In this document: one piece after another, positions 25,925 to 38,200 of the stretch
How positions within the stretch are numbered: the stretch's first letter is position 1
How the letters are laid out: every line of letters begins with the position of its first letter
Assembly: GCF_001642795.1 (NCBI RefSeq)
Contig: NZ_LKEH01000017.1
Span: 18,819-82,818 of the forward strand
DNA length: 64,000 nucleotides
DNA from: Pseudomonas viridiflava
Lineage (GTDB): Bacteria; Pseudomonadota; Gammaproteobacteria; Pseudomonadales; Pseudomonadaceae
Direction of reading: 5' to 3'
The notes under the pieces: model-generated
Seen by the model: only the letters and a program-made list of their open reading frames with translations
Told to the model about the DNA's origin: nothing
Databases searched by the model: none
Made by a program: the position numbers and the translations under genes

Positions 25925-28900
25925 AACGGAGTTTCCAGAGCTGCATCGGTACGACGGCCCCGCCACCGGCTGAAACGGTGACGCAGGCGGTCGAGATAAA
26001 GGTAAACCACCGGGGTGGTGTAGAGCGTCAGCACCTGACTGAACACCAGACCGCCAATGATGGTAAGGCCCAGCGGGCGGCGCATTTCGGCGCCCTCGGC
26101 GGTGCTCAGCAATAGCGGCAGTGCGCCCAGAATGGCGGCCATGGTGGTCATCAGGATGGGCCGCAAACGCTGCAGACAGGCGCTGCGGATGGACTCCTGA
26201 GGCGTCATGCCCTGATCCCGCTCCAGGTGCAACGCCAGATCGATCATCATGATCGCGTTCTTCTTGACCACACCAATCAACAGGAACAGGCCCAGCAGCG
26301 AGATCAGGCTGAATTCGCTGCGCAGCACATAGATGGTCAACAAGGCGCCCACGCCCGCCGACGGCAAGGTCGAAAGGATGGTCAGTGGATGAATGTAGCT
26401 TTCATAAAGAATCCCCAGCACCAGATACACCGCCAGCAAGGCACCGAGAATCATCCAGGGCTGGCTTTTCTGGGTCGCTGCAAACGCGTTCGCAGTCCCG
26501 GCCATCTTCGAAATGATCCCGGAGGGCAAGCCGATGGCTGCGACGGAACGCTCGATGGCGAGGGTCGCCTGATCGAGGCTGACGCCCTCGGCCAGATCGA
26601 ACGAGATGTTCTCCGAGGCAAACTGACCGTCGTGAGAAACGCGGTCGTTCTCCAGGCTGCGTTCGTAGTGCGCAATGCTCGACAACGGCACTCGCTGCCC
26701 GTCGGCCGTGATGACCTGCACCTGCTCGAGGGTCACCGGATCCTGCGCATATTTGGGGTTGACCTCCATCACCACCTGATACTGGTTCAGGCTGTCATAG
26801 ATTGTGGAAACCTGACGCTGGCTGTAGGCATTGTTCAGCACTGCGGTGACCATGTTCATGTCGATGCCCAGCCGCTTGGCGGTGTCGCGGTTGACGATCA
26901 GCGTGACCTGCTGTGCCCCTCGCCCTTCCCGCGCATCGATGGCCGTGAGTTGCGGCAGCGATTTGAGCGCGGCGACGATTTTCGGGTACCACTCGCGCAG
27001 GACTTCCAGATCGCCGCTCTGCACGATGTACTGATATTGGGAGCTGGTCTGTTCGCGCCCGCCGCCCAGCTGCAGGTCCTGATCCGGGGCCAGAAACAGA
27101 CGGCCGCCCGGCACATGCGGCAGGTTCTTGCGCAGCCGCTCGACCACCTTCTCGGCCGACAGCTTGCGCTCGCCGATGGGCTTGAGGCGCACGATCATGA
27201 AAGCGTTATTGGTCCCGCCGCTGCCGCCGATGAAGCCTGCGACGCTCTGCACTGCCGGGTCCGCCAGCACGGCGCGCCTGAAGATTTCCATCTTCGGCTG
27301 CATGACCTTGAACGACAGGCCGTCGTCTCCGCGAACGAAGCCCATCAGTTGCCCGGTGTCCTGTTGCGGCAGGAAGGTCTTGGGCACTACGACGTAAAGC
27401 GCGATATTGACCACGATGGTGATCAGCAGGCTCACCAGCGTGAGGCGCGGGTGACGCAGCACCCAGCCAAGCGAACGATCGTAGCCGGCCACCATCCGGT
27501 CATTGACCCGCTCGCTCCAGCGCTGAAACGCATTCTCCTGCTCCGCCTCACGCGGCTTCAGCCAACGGGCGCAGAGCATGGGTGTCAGCGTCAGGGAAAC
27601 GACCAGCGAGACGACGATCGACACCGACAGCGTGATGGAAAACTCGCGGAACAGGCTTTCGACCAGCCCCCCCATGAACAGAATCGAAACGAACACGGCG
27701 ACCAGCGAGACGTTCATCGACAGCAGCGTGAAGCCGACCTCCTTGGCCCCCAGAAAAGCCGCTTTCATGGGGTCAAGACCGTTATGGATGTGCCTTGAGA
27801 TGTTTTCCAGCACCACGATGGCATCGTCCACCACCAGCCCCGTGGCCAGAATCAGCGCCATCAGAGACAGGTTGTTCAGGGAAAATCCGCACAGGTACAT
27901 GAGGGCGAAGGTGCCCACCAGCGAGACCGGTACCGCCAGGGTTGGAATCAGCGAAGCGCGCAAACTGCCCAGAAACAGGAACACCACCAGCACCACCAGC
28001 ACCACGGCGATCAGCAGAGTCATTTCGGCTTCATGCAGGGTTGCAGTGATCACCGGGGAACGATCCATGGCGATGTCGAGCTTCACGCTGGCAGGCAATA
28101 CGGCCTGCAACGCAGGCAACTGGGCCTTGATCTGCGCCACGGTCTCGATGATGTTGGCACCGGCCTGCCGGTTGATGACCAGCAACACGGCCCTGTCGTC
28201 ATTGAAGAAACCGCTGTTGTAGCGGTTCTCGACCGCATCGCTGACCTTGGCAACATCCTTGAGTCGCAGCGTTGCGCCATCCTGATAGCGAATGATCAGC
28301 GGCGCGTAATCCTTGGCCGTTTCCAACTGATCGTTGGCCTGGACCTGCCAGTTGTGTTGATCGTTTTCCACCGAGCCCTTGGGTCGCCTGACGTTGCTGC
28401 CGGTGATCGCAGTGCGCACCTCGTCCAGCGAGATGCCGTACTGGGAAAGCAACTGCGGCTCCAGTTCGATACGCACCGCAGGCAGCGAACTGCCGCCGAT
28501 CTGCACTTCACCCACGCCCGTGACCTGGGACAGGCTCTGCGACAGGATCGTGGACGCCAGATCGTACAGTTGGCCTTTTTCCAGCACGGTCGACGTCAGT
28601 GACAGCACCATGATCGGTGCCTGGGACGGGTTGACCTTCTTGTAGGTCGGCATGCTGCGCATGCCACTGGGCAGCAAATTGCGCGATGCGTTGATGGCAG
28701 CCTGAACCTCACGGGCCGCACCGTTGATGTCCCGATCCAGATCGAACTGCAGAATCACCCGCGTCGTGCCCTGGCTCGAGTTGCTGGTCATGGTGTTGAC
28801 CCCGGCGATAGTGCCCAGCGACCGCTCAAGCGGCGTGGCAACGCTCGACGCCATGATTTCCGGACTGGCGCCCGGCAAACTGGCCGATACGACGATGACG

Positions 28901-29028
28901 GGAAAATCCATGTTCGGCAAAGGTGCCACCGGCAGCAGCCGGAAACTGACGGCGCCCAGCAGCATGATTGCCAGGCTCAGCAGAACGGTGGCGACCGGTC
29001 GACGAATGAAGGGTGCTGACAGGTTCAT
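25921..29028 (-). CDS. muxC: RND multidrug efflux permease MuxC (MdtC-like)
   Basis: The 1035-residue inner-membrane RND pump has twelve transmembrane helices, two large periplasmic loops and an N-terminus [18 protein letters not shown] typical of MdtC/MuxC. The helix-4 proton relay Asp pair is seen in [14 protein letters not shown], and the helix-10/11 region reads [19 protein letters not shown] ([18 protein letters not shown]). It works as a hetero-oligomer with MuxB, the previous gene, and uses proton motive force to export drugs. In P. aeruginosa the MuxABC-OpmB pump acts on novobiocin, aztreonam and macrolides; substrates here are inferred. It overlaps muxB by four bases and opmB by four bases. 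Confidence 0.95.
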   Translation of the reverse strand: MNLSAPFIRRPVATVLLSLAIMLLGAVSFRLLPVAPLPNMDFPVIVVSASLPGASPEIMASSVATPLERSLGTIAGVNTMTSNSSQGTTRVILQFDLDRDINGAAREVQAAINASRNLLPSGMRSMPTYKKVNPSQAPIMVLSLTSTVLEKGQLYDLASTILSQSLSQVTGVGEVQIGGSSLPAVRIELEPQLLSQYGISLDEVRTAITGSNVRRPKGSVENDQHNWQVQANDQLETAKDYAPLIIRYQDGATLRLKDVAKVSDAVENRYNSGFFNDDRAVLLVINRQAGANIIETVAQIKAQLPALQAVLPASVKLDIAMDRSPVITATLHEAEMTLLIAVVLVVLVVFLFLGSLRASLIPTLAVPVSLVGTFALMYLCGFSLNNLSLMALILATGLVVDDAIVVLENISRHIHNGLDPMKAAFLGAKEVGFTLLSMNVSLVAVFVSILFMGGLVESLFREFSITLSVSIVVSLVVSLTLTPMLCARWLKPREAEQENAFQRWSERVNDRMVAGYDRSLGWVLRHPRLTLVSLLITIVVNIALYVVVPKTFLPQQDTGQLMGFVRGDDGLSFKVMQPKMEIFRRAVLADPAVQSVAGFIGGSGGTNNAFMIVRLKPIGERKLSAEKVVERLRKNLPHVPGGRLFLAPDQDLQLGGGREQTSSQYQYIVQSGDLEVLREWYPKIVAALKSLPQLTAIDAREGRGAQQVTLIVNRDTAKRLGIDMNMVTAVLNNAYSQRQVSTIYDSLNQYQVVMEVNPKYAQDPVTLEQVQVITADGQRVPLSSIAHYERSLENDRVSHDGQFASENISFDLAEGVSLDQATLAIERSVAAIGLPSGIISKMAGTANAFAATQKSQPWMILGALLAVYLVLGILYESYIHPLTILSTLPSAGVGALLTIYVLRSEFSLISLLGLFLLIGVVKKNAIMMIDLALHLERDQGMTPQESIRSACLQRLRPILMTTMAAILGALPLLLSTAEGAEMRRPLGLTIIGGLVFSQVLTLYTTPVVYLYLDRLRHRFSRWRGRRTDAALETPL

Positions 29029-32000
29029 GCGTCAGCCTTCTCCAGTCGAACCGGGGCGTCAGGTTTGCGGCTCCATCGGCGACCCAGCCGGTCGAAATAC
29101 AGGTAGATCACCGGCGTGGTGAACAGGGTCAGAATCTGGCTCAGCAGCAGGCCGCCGACCATCACCAGACCCAGCGGTTGACGCAGCTCTGCGCCGGAAC
29201 CGGTGGCCAGCATCAACGGAATGGCGCCGAACAGCGCTGCCAGAGTCGTCATCAGGATCGGCCGGAAACGCAGCAAGGCCGCTTCGTAGATCGCCGTCTC
29301 GGGATCGACACCACGATTGCGTTCTGCGTCGAGCGCGAAGTCGATCATCATGATGGCGTTCTTTTTGACGATACCGATCAGCAGAATGATGCCGATGATG
29401 GCAATCATGCCCAGGTCGTTACCGCTGATGAGCAGCGCCAGCAACGCGCCGACCGCAGCGGAAGGCAGGGTCGAGAGAATGGTGATCGGGTGAATGTAGC
29501 TCTCGTACAGCACGCCCAGCACGATGTACATCGTCACCACGGCTGCGAGAATCAACAGCAGCGTGCTGGACAAGGATGCCTGGAATGCCTGCGCCGCGCC
29601 CTGGAACTGGGTCTGCACGCCAATCGGCATGCCGATGTCCTTCTGCACCTGCTCGATGACCTCGACCGCCTCGCCCAGCGCGATGTTCGGCGCCAGATTG
29701 AACGACATCATGACCGCCGGGAACTGCCCGATGTGGGCGATGGCCAACTGCGCCTGACGCTGCTCGACCCGCGCCAGGCTCGACAGTTTGACCTGCGCAC
29801 CGTCAGTGGTTTTCACATGAATCTGTTCCAGTGCTTCCGGCCCCAGCTCGCTGGCGGACGCCGACTGCAGCACGACCCGGTACTGACTGGCCTGGGTATA
29901 GATGGTTGAAATCTGGCGCTGACCGAACGCGTCATACAGTGCGTCGGTGATGTTGGCGACGCTGACGCCGACCCGGCTGGCCGCATCCCGGTCAATCACC
30001 AGATACACCTGAAGACCCTTGTCCTGCAGGTCGCTGGCGACATCCGTCAGCTCGGGGCGCTGAGCCAGTGCATCTGCCAGCCTGACACTCCATTCGCTGA
30101 GCAGCTCAGCGTCAGGGGAGGACATGCTGAATTGATACTGGGTCCGGCTGACGCGATCTTCGATGGTCAGGTCCTGCACCGGCTGCATGAACAGGCGAAT
30201 GTCCGACAGTTTGTCGACTTCCGGCTGTATGCGCTGAATGATTTCGGCAGCGGTCAGGTCGCGTTCGCCGTGGGGCTTGAGGTTGATCAGGAAACGGCCG
30301 CTGTTGAGCGTGGCGTTGTCGCCATCCACACCAATGTAAGAGGACAGACTGACCACCGATGGATCTTTCAGGATGATATCGGCCAGTGCCTGTTGGCGCT
30401 CGCTCATCGCCTTGAAGGACACCGACTGTGGAGCTTCGGAAATGCCCTGAATGACGCCGGTGTCCTGCACCGGGAAAAAGCCCTTGGGCACAATGATGTA
30501 GAGCAGCACCGTAAGACCCAGCGTACCGATGGCCACCAGCAGTGTCAGCGGTTGGTGCTTGAGCACCCAGCGCAAACCGCCCCCGTAGACATGGACAAGC
30601 CAGTCGATCCACGCACCGCTGGCGCGGTAGAAACGGCTTTGCTCCTCTTCCCTGGGTTCGCGCTTGAGCAAACGCGCGCACATCATCGGCGTCAGGGTCA
30701 GCGAGACCAAGAGGGAAATCAGGATCGCGACCGCCAGCGTGATGGCGAACTCGCGGAATAGCCGCCCCACCACGTCGGCCATGAACAACAGCGGAATCAG
30801 TACCGCGATCAGCGACAGGGTCAGGGAGATCAGAGTGAAACCGATCTGTTTTGCCCCTTTCAGCGCGGCCTGCAGAGGCGTTTCGCCTTCTTCGATGTGG
30901 CGCGAAATGTTTTCCAGCATGACGATGGCATCGTCCACCACAAAACCGGTGGCAATGGTCAGCGCCATCAGGGTCAGGTTATTGATGGAAAAACCGGCCA
31001 GATACATGACCCCGAACGTACCGACGAGGGACAACGGCACGGCAATCGACGGAATGATCGTCGCGCTCAGGCGACGCAGGAACAGGAACGTGACCAGCAC
31101 CACCAGCACGATGGCGATCAGCAATTCGTGCTGGACGTCGGTGACCGAGGCGCGGATGGTCTGGGTGCGATCGGTCAGCACCGTCACGTCGAGTCCGGCC
31201 GGCAGGTTATCGGTGATGCCGGGCAGCAGGGTCTTGATCCGATCCACCACGTCGATGACGTTGGCGCCCGGCTGACGCTGGATGTTCAGCAGGACGGCCT
31301 GATTTCGATTGGCCCAGGCCGCCAGCCTTTCGTTCTCGGCACCGTCGACGATCTGCGCCACGTCCTTCAGGCGCAGTGGCGCGCCATCCTTGTAGGCCAG
31401 AATCAGGTTGGCGTATTCCTCGGGCGACTTGAGCTGGTCGTTGGCATCCAGCATCGAAACCCGGGTCGGACCGTCGAAGTTGCCCTTGGGCTGATTGACG
31501 TTGGAGGCGCTGATCAGTGTGCGCACATCCGCGAGGTTCAGGCTGTTGGCAGCCAGTGCCTCGGGGTTGACCTTGATTCGTACGGCCTGCCGCTGTCCAC
31601 CGGCAATGCTGACCATGCCGACGCCGCTGATCTGCGAGATCTTCTGCGCCATGCGTGTGTCGACCAGATCGTTGAGCTTGGGCAGCAGCATGGTTTTGGA
31701 AGTGATCGCCAGGGTCAGTACAGGCGTATCTGCCGGGTTGACCTTGTTGTAGACCGGTGGCGCAGGCAGGTCAGTCGGCAACAGGTTGGTGGCGCCATTG
31801 ATGGCGGCCTGCACTTCCTGCTCGGCCACGTCCATGTTGATTTCCAGGCTGAAGCGCAGCGTGATGACCGAAGCGCCGCCCGAGCTGGTCGAGGCCATCT
31901 GGGTCAGCCCCGGCATCTGACCGAACTGACGTTCCAGCGGCGCCGTGACGGCACTGGTCATCACCTGCGGGCTCGCGCCCGGATACAGCGTCATCACGCG

Positions 32001-32135
32001 AATGGTCGGGTAATCCACCTGAGGCAGCGCCGAAACCGGCAGCAGGCCATAGGCAATCAAACCGGCAAGCACAATTGCCAGCATGCTGAGCGTGGTGGCG
32101 ACCGGGCGCAGGATGAACAGGCGGGACATGTTCAT
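29025..32135 (-). CDS. muxB: RND multidrug efflux permease MuxB (MdtB-like)
   Basis: This is the second RND pump subunit, 1036 residues, with the same twelve-helix plan as MuxC. It starts [18 protein letters not shown]. The proton-relay residues are present in [14 protein letters not shown], and the conserved C-terminal block reads [18 protein letters not shown]. The pair MuxB/MuxC resembles MdtB/MdtC of E. coli, where both subunits form one mixed trimer. The gene starts at ATG overlapping the stop of muxA, and its own stop overlaps muxC, a pattern expected for fixed subunit ratios. Confidence 0.95.
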   Translation of the reverse strand: MNMSRLFILRPVATTLSMLAIVLAGLIAYGLLPVSALPQVDYPTIRVMTLYPGASPQVMTSAVTAPLERQFGQMPGLTQMASTSSGGASVITLRFSLEINMDVAEQEVQAAINGATNLLPTDLPAPPVYNKVNPADTPVLTLAITSKTMLLPKLNDLVDTRMAQKISQISGVGMVSIAGGQRQAVRIKVNPEALAANSLNLADVRTLISASNVNQPKGNFDGPTRVSMLDANDQLKSPEEYANLILAYKDGAPLRLKDVAQIVDGAENERLAAWANRNQAVLLNIQRQPGANVIDVVDRIKTLLPGITDNLPAGLDVTVLTDRTQTIRASVTDVQHELLIAIVLVVLVTFLFLRRLSATIIPSIAVPLSLVGTFGVMYLAGFSINNLTLMALTIATGFVVDDAIVMLENISRHIEEGETPLQAALKGAKQIGFTLISLTLSLIAVLIPLLFMADVVGRLFREFAITLAVAILISLLVSLTLTPMMCARLLKREPREEEQSRFYRASGAWIDWLVHVYGGGLRWVLKHQPLTLLVAIGTLGLTVLLYIIVPKGFFPVQDTGVIQGISEAPQSVSFKAMSERQQALADIILKDPSVVSLSSYIGVDGDNATLNSGRFLINLKPHGERDLTAAEIIQRIQPEVDKLSDIRLFMQPVQDLTIEDRVSRTQYQFSMSSPDAELLSEWSVRLADALAQRPELTDVASDLQDKGLQVYLVIDRDAASRVGVSVANITDALYDAFGQRQISTIYTQASQYRVVLQSASASELGPEALEQIHVKTTDGAQVKLSSLARVEQRQAQLAIAHIGQFPAVMMSFNLAPNIALGEAVEVIEQVQKDIGMPIGVQTQFQGAAQAFQASLSSTLLLILAAVVTMYIVLGVLYESYIHPITILSTLPSAAVGALLALLISGNDLGMIAIIGIILLIGIVKKNAIMMIDFALDAERNRGVDPETAIYEAALLRFRPILMTTLAALFGAIPLMLATGSGAELRQPLGLVMVGGLLLSQILTLFTTPVIYLYFDRLGRRWSRKPDAPVRLEKADA

Positions 32136-33448
32136 ACGCTTGGTTTATCCGCCTTCAGGACCGACGCCGATTTATCGGTACCGCTGTCAGGCTTGCCCTG
32201 CAGTTTCTGGCCCGGCCCTGCGGGCACGTCCTTGCTGTCACTGACCACTTCGACCTCGGCGCCGTCACGCAGACGGTCGGTGCCTTCCAGCACTACACGG
32301 GCTCCGGCAGCCAGACCTTCGGTGATAACCGTGGACGTCTCGTTGCTCGGGCCGGTCTTGAGCAGGTTGATCTTGACCTTCTTGTCACCGTCCATGACAT
32401 ACACGAACGTTCCGTTGGTGCCGAACTGGACCGCAGCGGTGGGCACCAGAATGGCCTGGGTCAGCGTGTCGGCCCGCAGCCGGACGTTGACGAACTGATT
32501 GGGGAACAGGGCTTCGTCACGATTCTCGAAACGCGCCTTGAACTTCAGGGTGCCTGTTGCCACGTCAATCTGGTTGTCGAGGCTGGCGAGTACGCCGGAG
32601 GCCTGCATCTTGACGTCGCCGCGATCCCAGGCTTCGACGGGCAGCTTGTCGCCGGTGCGATAGCGGGCAATGACGCTGGACAGGTCTTTCTCGGGCAACG
32701 TGAAATTGACGGAAATCGGTTGGGTCTGGGTAATCACGACCAGCGCGGTGGTGTCGTTGGCCGCCACCAGATTGCCGACGTCGAGTTGCTTGAGCCCTAC
32801 CCGGCCGGCAATCGGCGCGCGGATACGGGTGAAGTCCAGATTGAGCTTCGCTTCGGCCACCGCTGCCTGATTGGTCTTGATGGTGCCTTGGTACTGATTG
32901 ACCAGCGACTCGGCGGTGTCCAGCGTCTGCTTGGCGATGCTGTCCTCGGCGTAAAGGCCGCGATAGCGCTGAACGTCGAGCTGGGCATTTTTGAGCAGTG
33001 CCTGATTGGTTGCCAGCGTGCCTTCGGCCTGCTGCAGTGCGACCTGATAACTGCGCGGATCGATTTCCGCCAGCAGATCGCCCGCCTTCACCATCTGGCC
33101 TTCCTGGAAGTTGAGCTTGACCAGTTCGCCCGCAACCCGGCTGCGCACATTGATGGTATTGGTTGCAGTAACAGTGCCCAGCGCCTTGTAATAAATCGGG
33201 AAATCGCCCTGTGTCACCGGCGCGACGCGCACTGGAACGGCAGCAGCCGAGCCGCCAAACCCTGGCCTGACCATGCCACTCGATTTGCTGGTGTGCGTGG
33301 CTTTGCCAGCCGTGTCTGTGCCGGTCGTCGACGCAGAGCCGGGCCAGAACCACCAGCACAGGCCGACAATGAGCAACAGAACCAACAAACTGATCAACCA
33401 GCGACGGGATTTACGGGGGCCAGACGATTGCATGAATAAATCAACCAT
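32132..33448 (-). CDS. muxA: Efflux periplasmic adaptor MuxA (MdtA-like)
   Basis: The 438-residue membrane fusion protein has an uncleaved N-terminal anchor (about 16-37, [20 protein letters not shown]), then a lipoyl/barrel-sandwich half ([22 protein letters not shown]), a coiled-coil hairpin (about 130-205), the second lipoyl half ([20 protein letters not shown]) and beta-barrel domains. It bridges MuxBC in the inner membrane and OpmB in the outer membrane. It is the first gene of the operon. The start is either the ATG at 33448 or an in-frame ATG five codons later; ribosome binding is weak for both. The tpx terminator lies about 100 bases upstream, so a promoter must lie in that gap. Confidence 0.93.
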   Translation of the reverse strand: MVDLFMQSSGPRKSRRWLISLLVLLLIVGLCWWFWPGSASTTGTDTAGKATHTSKSSGMVRPGFGGSAAAVPVRVAPVTQGDFPIYYKALGTVTATNTINVRSRVAGELVKLNFQEGQMVKAGDLLAEIDPRSYQVALQQAEGTLATNQALLKNAQLDVQRYRGLYAEDSIAKQTLDTAESLVNQYQGTIKTNQAAVAEAKLNLDFTRIRAPIAGRVGLKQLDVGNLVAANDTTALVVITQTQPISVNFTLPEKDLSSVIARYRTGDKLPVEAWDRGDVKMQASGVLASLDNQIDVATGTLKFKARFENRDEALFPNQFVNVRLRADTLTQAILVPTAAVQFGTNGTFVYVMDGDKKVKINLLKTGPSNETSTVITEGLAAGARVVLEGTDRLRDGAEVEVVSDSKDVPAGPGQKLQGKPDSGTDKSASVLKADKPSV

Positions 33449-33551
33449 TACAGGTGAGGGCTACTTTGGAGGCTGAACAATAAGCACAGATGAGCTGCAA
33501 GCAAAGCGCCTTTACCAAGCGCTTACTTTCATTAAACGGTTGAAGCACAAA

Positions 33552-33580
33552 TAAAAACGGCCTGAACGGGTTCAGGCCGT
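33552..33580 (-). terminator. Intrinsic terminator of tpx
   Basis: A ten-base perfect stem (ACGGCCTGAA / TTCAGGCCGT) with a four-base loop is followed on the minus strand by TTTTTAT. It ends the minus-strand tpx transcript upstream of muxA. Confidence 0.92.
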
Positions 33581-33597
33581 CGATGTGTTGCCGAACG

Positions 33598-34098
33598 TTA
33601 CTTCAATACTGCCAGTGCAGCCTCGTAGTTCGGTTCTTCAGCGATTTCGGAAACCAGTTCACTGTGCAGCACGTTGTTGTTTTCATCCAGAACCACAACG
33701 GCGCGTGCAGTCAGGCCTTTCAGAGGACCGTCGGCAATGGCGACGCCGTAGTTTTCGCTGAAATCGGCGCTGCGGAAGGTGGACAGGTTCTTGACGTTTT
33801 CCAGACCTTCGGAGCCGCAGAAGCGAGCCTGGGCAAAAGGCAGGTCAGCAGAAATGCACAGTACGACGGCGTTGGCCACATCGTTCGCCTGAGCGTTGAA
33901 CTTGCGTACCGACGTCGCGCAGGTCGTGGTGTCGACGCTTGGGAAGATGTTCAGCACTTTGCGCTTGCCGGCGAACTCCTGCAGAGTCACCTCAGCCAGA
34001 CCGGCACCCACCAGTGTGAAAGCAGGTGCAGCGCTGCCGTTCTTTGGCAGTTCGCCATTGACTTGAACAGGGCCGCCTTTGAGAGTCACTTGAGCCAT
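33598..34098 (-). CDS. tpx: Thiol peroxidase Tpx
   Basis: The 166-residue atypical 2-Cys peroxiredoxin reduces hydrogen and organic peroxides using thioredoxin. The peroxidatic Cys60 lies in [17 protein letters not shown] and the resolving Cys94 in [15 protein letters not shown], both at the usual Tpx places. The start [15 protein letters not shown] at 34098 fits the family; the frame continues upstream to 34230 but without support. It has its own terminator. A LysR gene lies upstream on the same strand, 92 bases away; nothing in the sequence shows that it controls tpx. Confidence 0.96.
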   Translation of the reverse strand: MAQVTLKGGPVQVNGELPKNGSAAPAFTLVGAGLAEVTLQEFAGKRKVLNIFPSVDTTTCATSVRKFNAQANDVANAVVLCISADLPFAQARFCGSEGLENVKNLSTFRSADFSENYGVAIADGPLKGLTARAVVVLDENNNVLHSELVSEIAEEPNYEAALAVLK

Positions 34099-34190
34099 GA
34101 AACGATGTCCTTTTTCAGTGGGTTTAGATAAGAACCAGAAGTTAAACACGAAAGTGCAGTATGGCCTATATCGGATAATTCCGAATTCGC

Positions 34191-35108
34191 TCAGGAATTG
34201 AGCCGGTCCCTGATCTCGGGTCGGGCACACAATTCAGCCAGCCAGTCGACAAACACCCTCACCCGCCGCGACAGCTGTCGATGGGGCGGATACAACGCCA
34301 TCAACGGTAACGCAGGCGGTCGATATTCACGCAGCACCTCCACCAGCGTACCGCTACGCAACTTGTCGGCAATATGGTAGCGCGGTGCCTGAATAAGTCC
34401 GAATCCAGCCTCGCACGCGGCGACATAGCCCTCGGCGCTATTGACGGCAATTGAACGAGGCAGACGGGGCTCATGCAGTTGCCCGCGCACCATGAACTGT
34501 AACCCGTAACGTTTGTTGGTCCCGGTCGAGAAATATTCGATCACCTGATGCTGCGCCAACTCATCAAGGTCCAACGGCGAGCCATGCTGATCCAGATACG
34601 CCCGACTGGCACAGGTCATCTGCGTCAGGTTTTCCAGCGGCCTGGCGACCAGCGCCTCGTCATGGGAGCTTCCGGCGCGCAGCACGCAATCGACGCCTTC
34701 GCGTATCAAATCGACCTGCCGGTCACTCATGCCGATCTCCAGCTCGATCTGCGGATAACGTCGAGTGAACTCGGGCAGCGAAGGCATCACGATCATGCAC
34801 CCCAGACTCATGGGCAGATCAACCCGCAGCAGGCCCTTGGGCCCGGCGTTTAGGGACGAGAACGCTGACTCGGCATCTTCCAGATCAGCGAGCAGACTCA
34901 GGCAGCGCTGGTAGTAAGCGTTGCCATCAGGCGTGGCACTGACCTGGCGCGTGGTGCGTTGCAGGAGCTGGACGCCCAGATGCGCTTCCAGCTGCTTGAT
35001 CAGGATCGTCACCGACGCACGGGGCATCTGCAGGCTCTCGGCGGCTCTGGCAAAACCGCCAAGCTCGACGATGCGGGTGAAAACGCGCATGGCGTTGAAT
35101 CGATCCAT
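34191..35108 (-). CDS. LysR-family transcription regulator
   Basis: The 305-residue protein has an N-terminal winged helix-turn-helix (about 1-60: [20 protein letters not shown], then [20 protein letters not shown]) and a LysR substrate-binding domain. It belongs to the CrgA-like group that starts MDRFNAM and ends in a short tail ([14 protein letters not shown]). Targets and inducer are unknown. tpx lies downstream on the same strand and tamB upstream, so no divergent partner gives a clue. Confidence 0.92.
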   Translation of the reverse strand: MDRFNAMRVFTRIVELGGFARAAESLQMPRASVTILIKQLEAHLGVQLLQRTTRQVSATPDGNAYYQRCLSLLADLEDAESAFSSLNAGPKGLLRVDLPMSLGCMIVMPSLPEFTRRYPQIELEIGMSDRQVDLIREGVDCVLRAGSSHDEALVARPLENLTQMTCASRAYLDQHGSPLDLDELAQHQVIEYFSTGTNKRYGLQFMVRGQLHEPRLPRSIAVNSAEGYVAACEAGFGLIQAPRYHIADKLRSGTLVEVLREYRPPALPLMALYPPHRQLSRRVRVFVDWLAELCARPEIRDRLNS

Positions 35109-35221
35109 GATTACCGGTATTCCGCTTTTCTGGGTCAGCCAATAAGAAGAAACCTTTTAGCGGGTTCTTGCCTGTTCTGTCGAGCGCGACATCTTTTCAG
35201 CCTTCCGTGACAGCGCCGCTA

Positions 35222-38200
35222 TCAAAAGTCGCGCTTGTAAAAAATGTCCAGCGAGCTGGCGATCCCACTGGCCGCTTCCAGATAGACCCGCTTGCTGAGG
35301 AGGTAGCGCAACGCGATGGTATTGGCAGGCTCGAACACGCCAACCCCGTAGCGCAGGCTCAGTTTGTCGGTGATCTTGCCGCTGGCCACCACGTTGGTCT
35401 TGTCGCCCGTGCCGGAAGTGTCCAGTTCGAAGTCCTTGATGCCCAGATTATCGGCCAGTTTGCCAGTTGTGGAAGCGCTGCCTGCAACGCCCAGTGCCAG
35501 CGCGGCTTGCGCAACCATGTTGTTGTCCTCACCGGAATTGCCCAGCGGACGGCCCATCACCAGATAGGACAGCGCCTGCTCCTGACTCATAGCAGGCTCC
35601 GAGAACACTTCGGTGGTTGGCTGCTCGGCGCTACCGGTCAGGCGAATACCGGCGATCACATCGTCTGTCTGACGAATCGCTTCGATATCCAGATAAGGCT
35701 GATCCACAGGCCCTGCAAACAGCAGCCGCGCCTTGCGAATGGTCAGGCGCTGCCCGTACGCCCGATAACGCCCGTTGTTGAGATTGAGTTCGCCACGGGT
35801 ATCGAGGTTGTCACCTATGTGGACACGCCCGACCAGATCGGCAGTTAGGCCGAAGCCGTTGAAGCTGAGCTTGTCCTGGCCGACTTCCACGTCGATGTCC
35901 ATGGCAACCGCAAGCGGCGGCGCGCCCTCCTCGGTCTGTTGGCCGACAATCACAGTGTCGCCGGACAGCTTGACGGTTGAAGGTGGCAGCTCGCGAACAG
36001 TGATAGTGCCTTTGGGGATCAGGACCTTGCCGGAGACCGCCAGCCGCTCGCCCTGCATCGAAACTTTCAGGTCAGGCGCCGCTTCGACTTCGGCGTAAGG
36101 CTCAACCTGAATAGGCAGCCGCGAACCTTTCAGGCTCAGGTCAACCACCAATGCCTGTCCCCAGGCCACTTGTCCGGTCAGAGAGCCCTGCCCCGTTGCG
36201 CCGCTTTTCCAGCCGCCGCTCACCTGAACGCTCTCCCCCGCGATCAGCGCCTGGACATTCAGATCACGCAATTCCATCGGCAACTCTGGACCCGACACTT
36301 CGCCGCCCTGCAGCGTCACGCTGCCATTGACCAGCGGCGCCAACAGCCCGCCCGACAGACGACCGCTGCCGTTCAGGCGACCGTTGAGTTTCTCGACCAT
36401 GGGTGCAAACGGACGCGCGACCGACAGGTCCAGACCCGACAAGCTGAAATCGCCAGACAGCGCTTTGTTGCTGGACAGCGGATCGATCTGCGCTGTCAGC
36501 AGCAGACGTCCCAGCTTCGCGCCATCGAAATCGAGGCGCGAATCAATACGCTTGGGGGTCAACGTGCTGGTCAGCCTGAGCGTCTGATAGGGGAAGTCGA
36601 GCCATTGGTCCTTATCACGCACCCGCAAGGTGCCGCCACCGGCATCGACCGTGATCTGGCCATTGGGGCCAGCTGCTGGCACATCCAGTTGAACGTCGGC
36701 GTTGAGCGATCCTTTCCAGGCAAAGTCCTTCGGCATCCACTGGGCCAAGCTGTCGAGCGGGAAGTTCTTGAGGTGATAGCGCAAGCGAGGCTCGGGCATC
36801 AGTCGCTGATCCTCACCGCAGAGGCTGGCGTTACCGGACAACCAGCAATGCGCACCAAAATTGAGTTTGCCATCAGCCAGTCGTTCGATCTTTGCAGGCT
36901 GTTGCAGACGCCAGGCCTGCCCGCCGCTCTGGACGTTGCCACTGGCCAGACGGCCACGCCAGTTGCCGTTATCCAGCGTGCCATCCAGCGCGAGCGCCAG
37001 CTTGAGCAACGGCCCTTGCAAATCAAGCTTCAACTGCTGCGCCGTGAGGGTGCCCTGGCCGTCCAGCGTCAACGTCCCCAGCGCCGTATCGCCCGCCTGA
37101 ATACCCGAGCCCTTGACGTTGATCGTCGCGCGTTGCGCCGGGTCGAGTTTAGCGCTGGCAACCAGACTTTGCAGACGGTTGTCCTGAAACGCGAGCTGGC
37201 TGCCTTGCAGATTGAGCTGGCCCTGCGGCGCCTTCAAGGTGCCCGCCAGATCCAGGCGACCTTTCGCCTGGCCCTGCAGGCGTGGCCACAGCTGGCCCAG
37301 TCGCGGCAGATTCAGATCCAGTTGGCCCTGCAGGCGCTGATCAAGACTGCCGCGCCCCTCGATCCGATTGTCACCTAGGCGCATGCTCAGACCGGCCAGA
37401 TTCCATTGCTGACCCCGACCGTCGGCCTTGGCCTGCAACACCGCGGGTTGCCCGCGCAGGCGACCTTTCAGATCCAGATCGGCGGTCAGCTCCAGTTGCT
37501 CGTTTTTGAAGTGCCCCTTGCTGCGCAACGGACCGGCCAGCGTGCCGGGCAGTTCAGCCACCCAGAACGAGGGATCCAGCGCGCTCAGGTCGAGTGCCGT
37601 GTCCCAGCCCATGCCATCGGCGAATTGCAGGTTCAGATGACCGCTGGCCTTGCCCTGCCCGGCTACCATTTCCAGTTGCGGCAGATAGATCCGCTGCAGG
37701 TCGCCACTGAACGGGCTGACGACGGTAAACGCGCCGGCCGGCCCCTTGAGACCGGCATTGAAATTCCCCAGGTACTTGCCGTCGGTGTAGGACACATCAC
37801 CCTTGAATGCATGCAGCGCCACTTGAGGCTCCGCTTCAAGCGGGTAAAGCCGCTGCCACGGGAAATCGAGCCAGTCGACGGAAGCGTCTGCGCTGAAACC
37901 GGTTTCCCAGTTCAGCTTGCCATTGAGCAACAGGCGCTGTTGCTCGCTGGCGGCGAGATTCAGCGCGTCAATGGTGGCGCCCTTGGCATCTGCCAGCCCT
38001 TGCAGCACAAGAGTCATGGGGCTTTTTTCAGCAGGCAGGCTGGCCGTTCCGTTGATCTGATAACCACTGTCCAGATTACCTTCGGCGGTCAGTAGCAATT
38101 GATCGAGCTGTATCGTTTCCGGCAATCCGGCGCTGGGCCTGAAACGATCCGAGGTCAGTTTCAGGCGAGCAGGCAAATGTTCGGCGAGCGGTTGCAACTC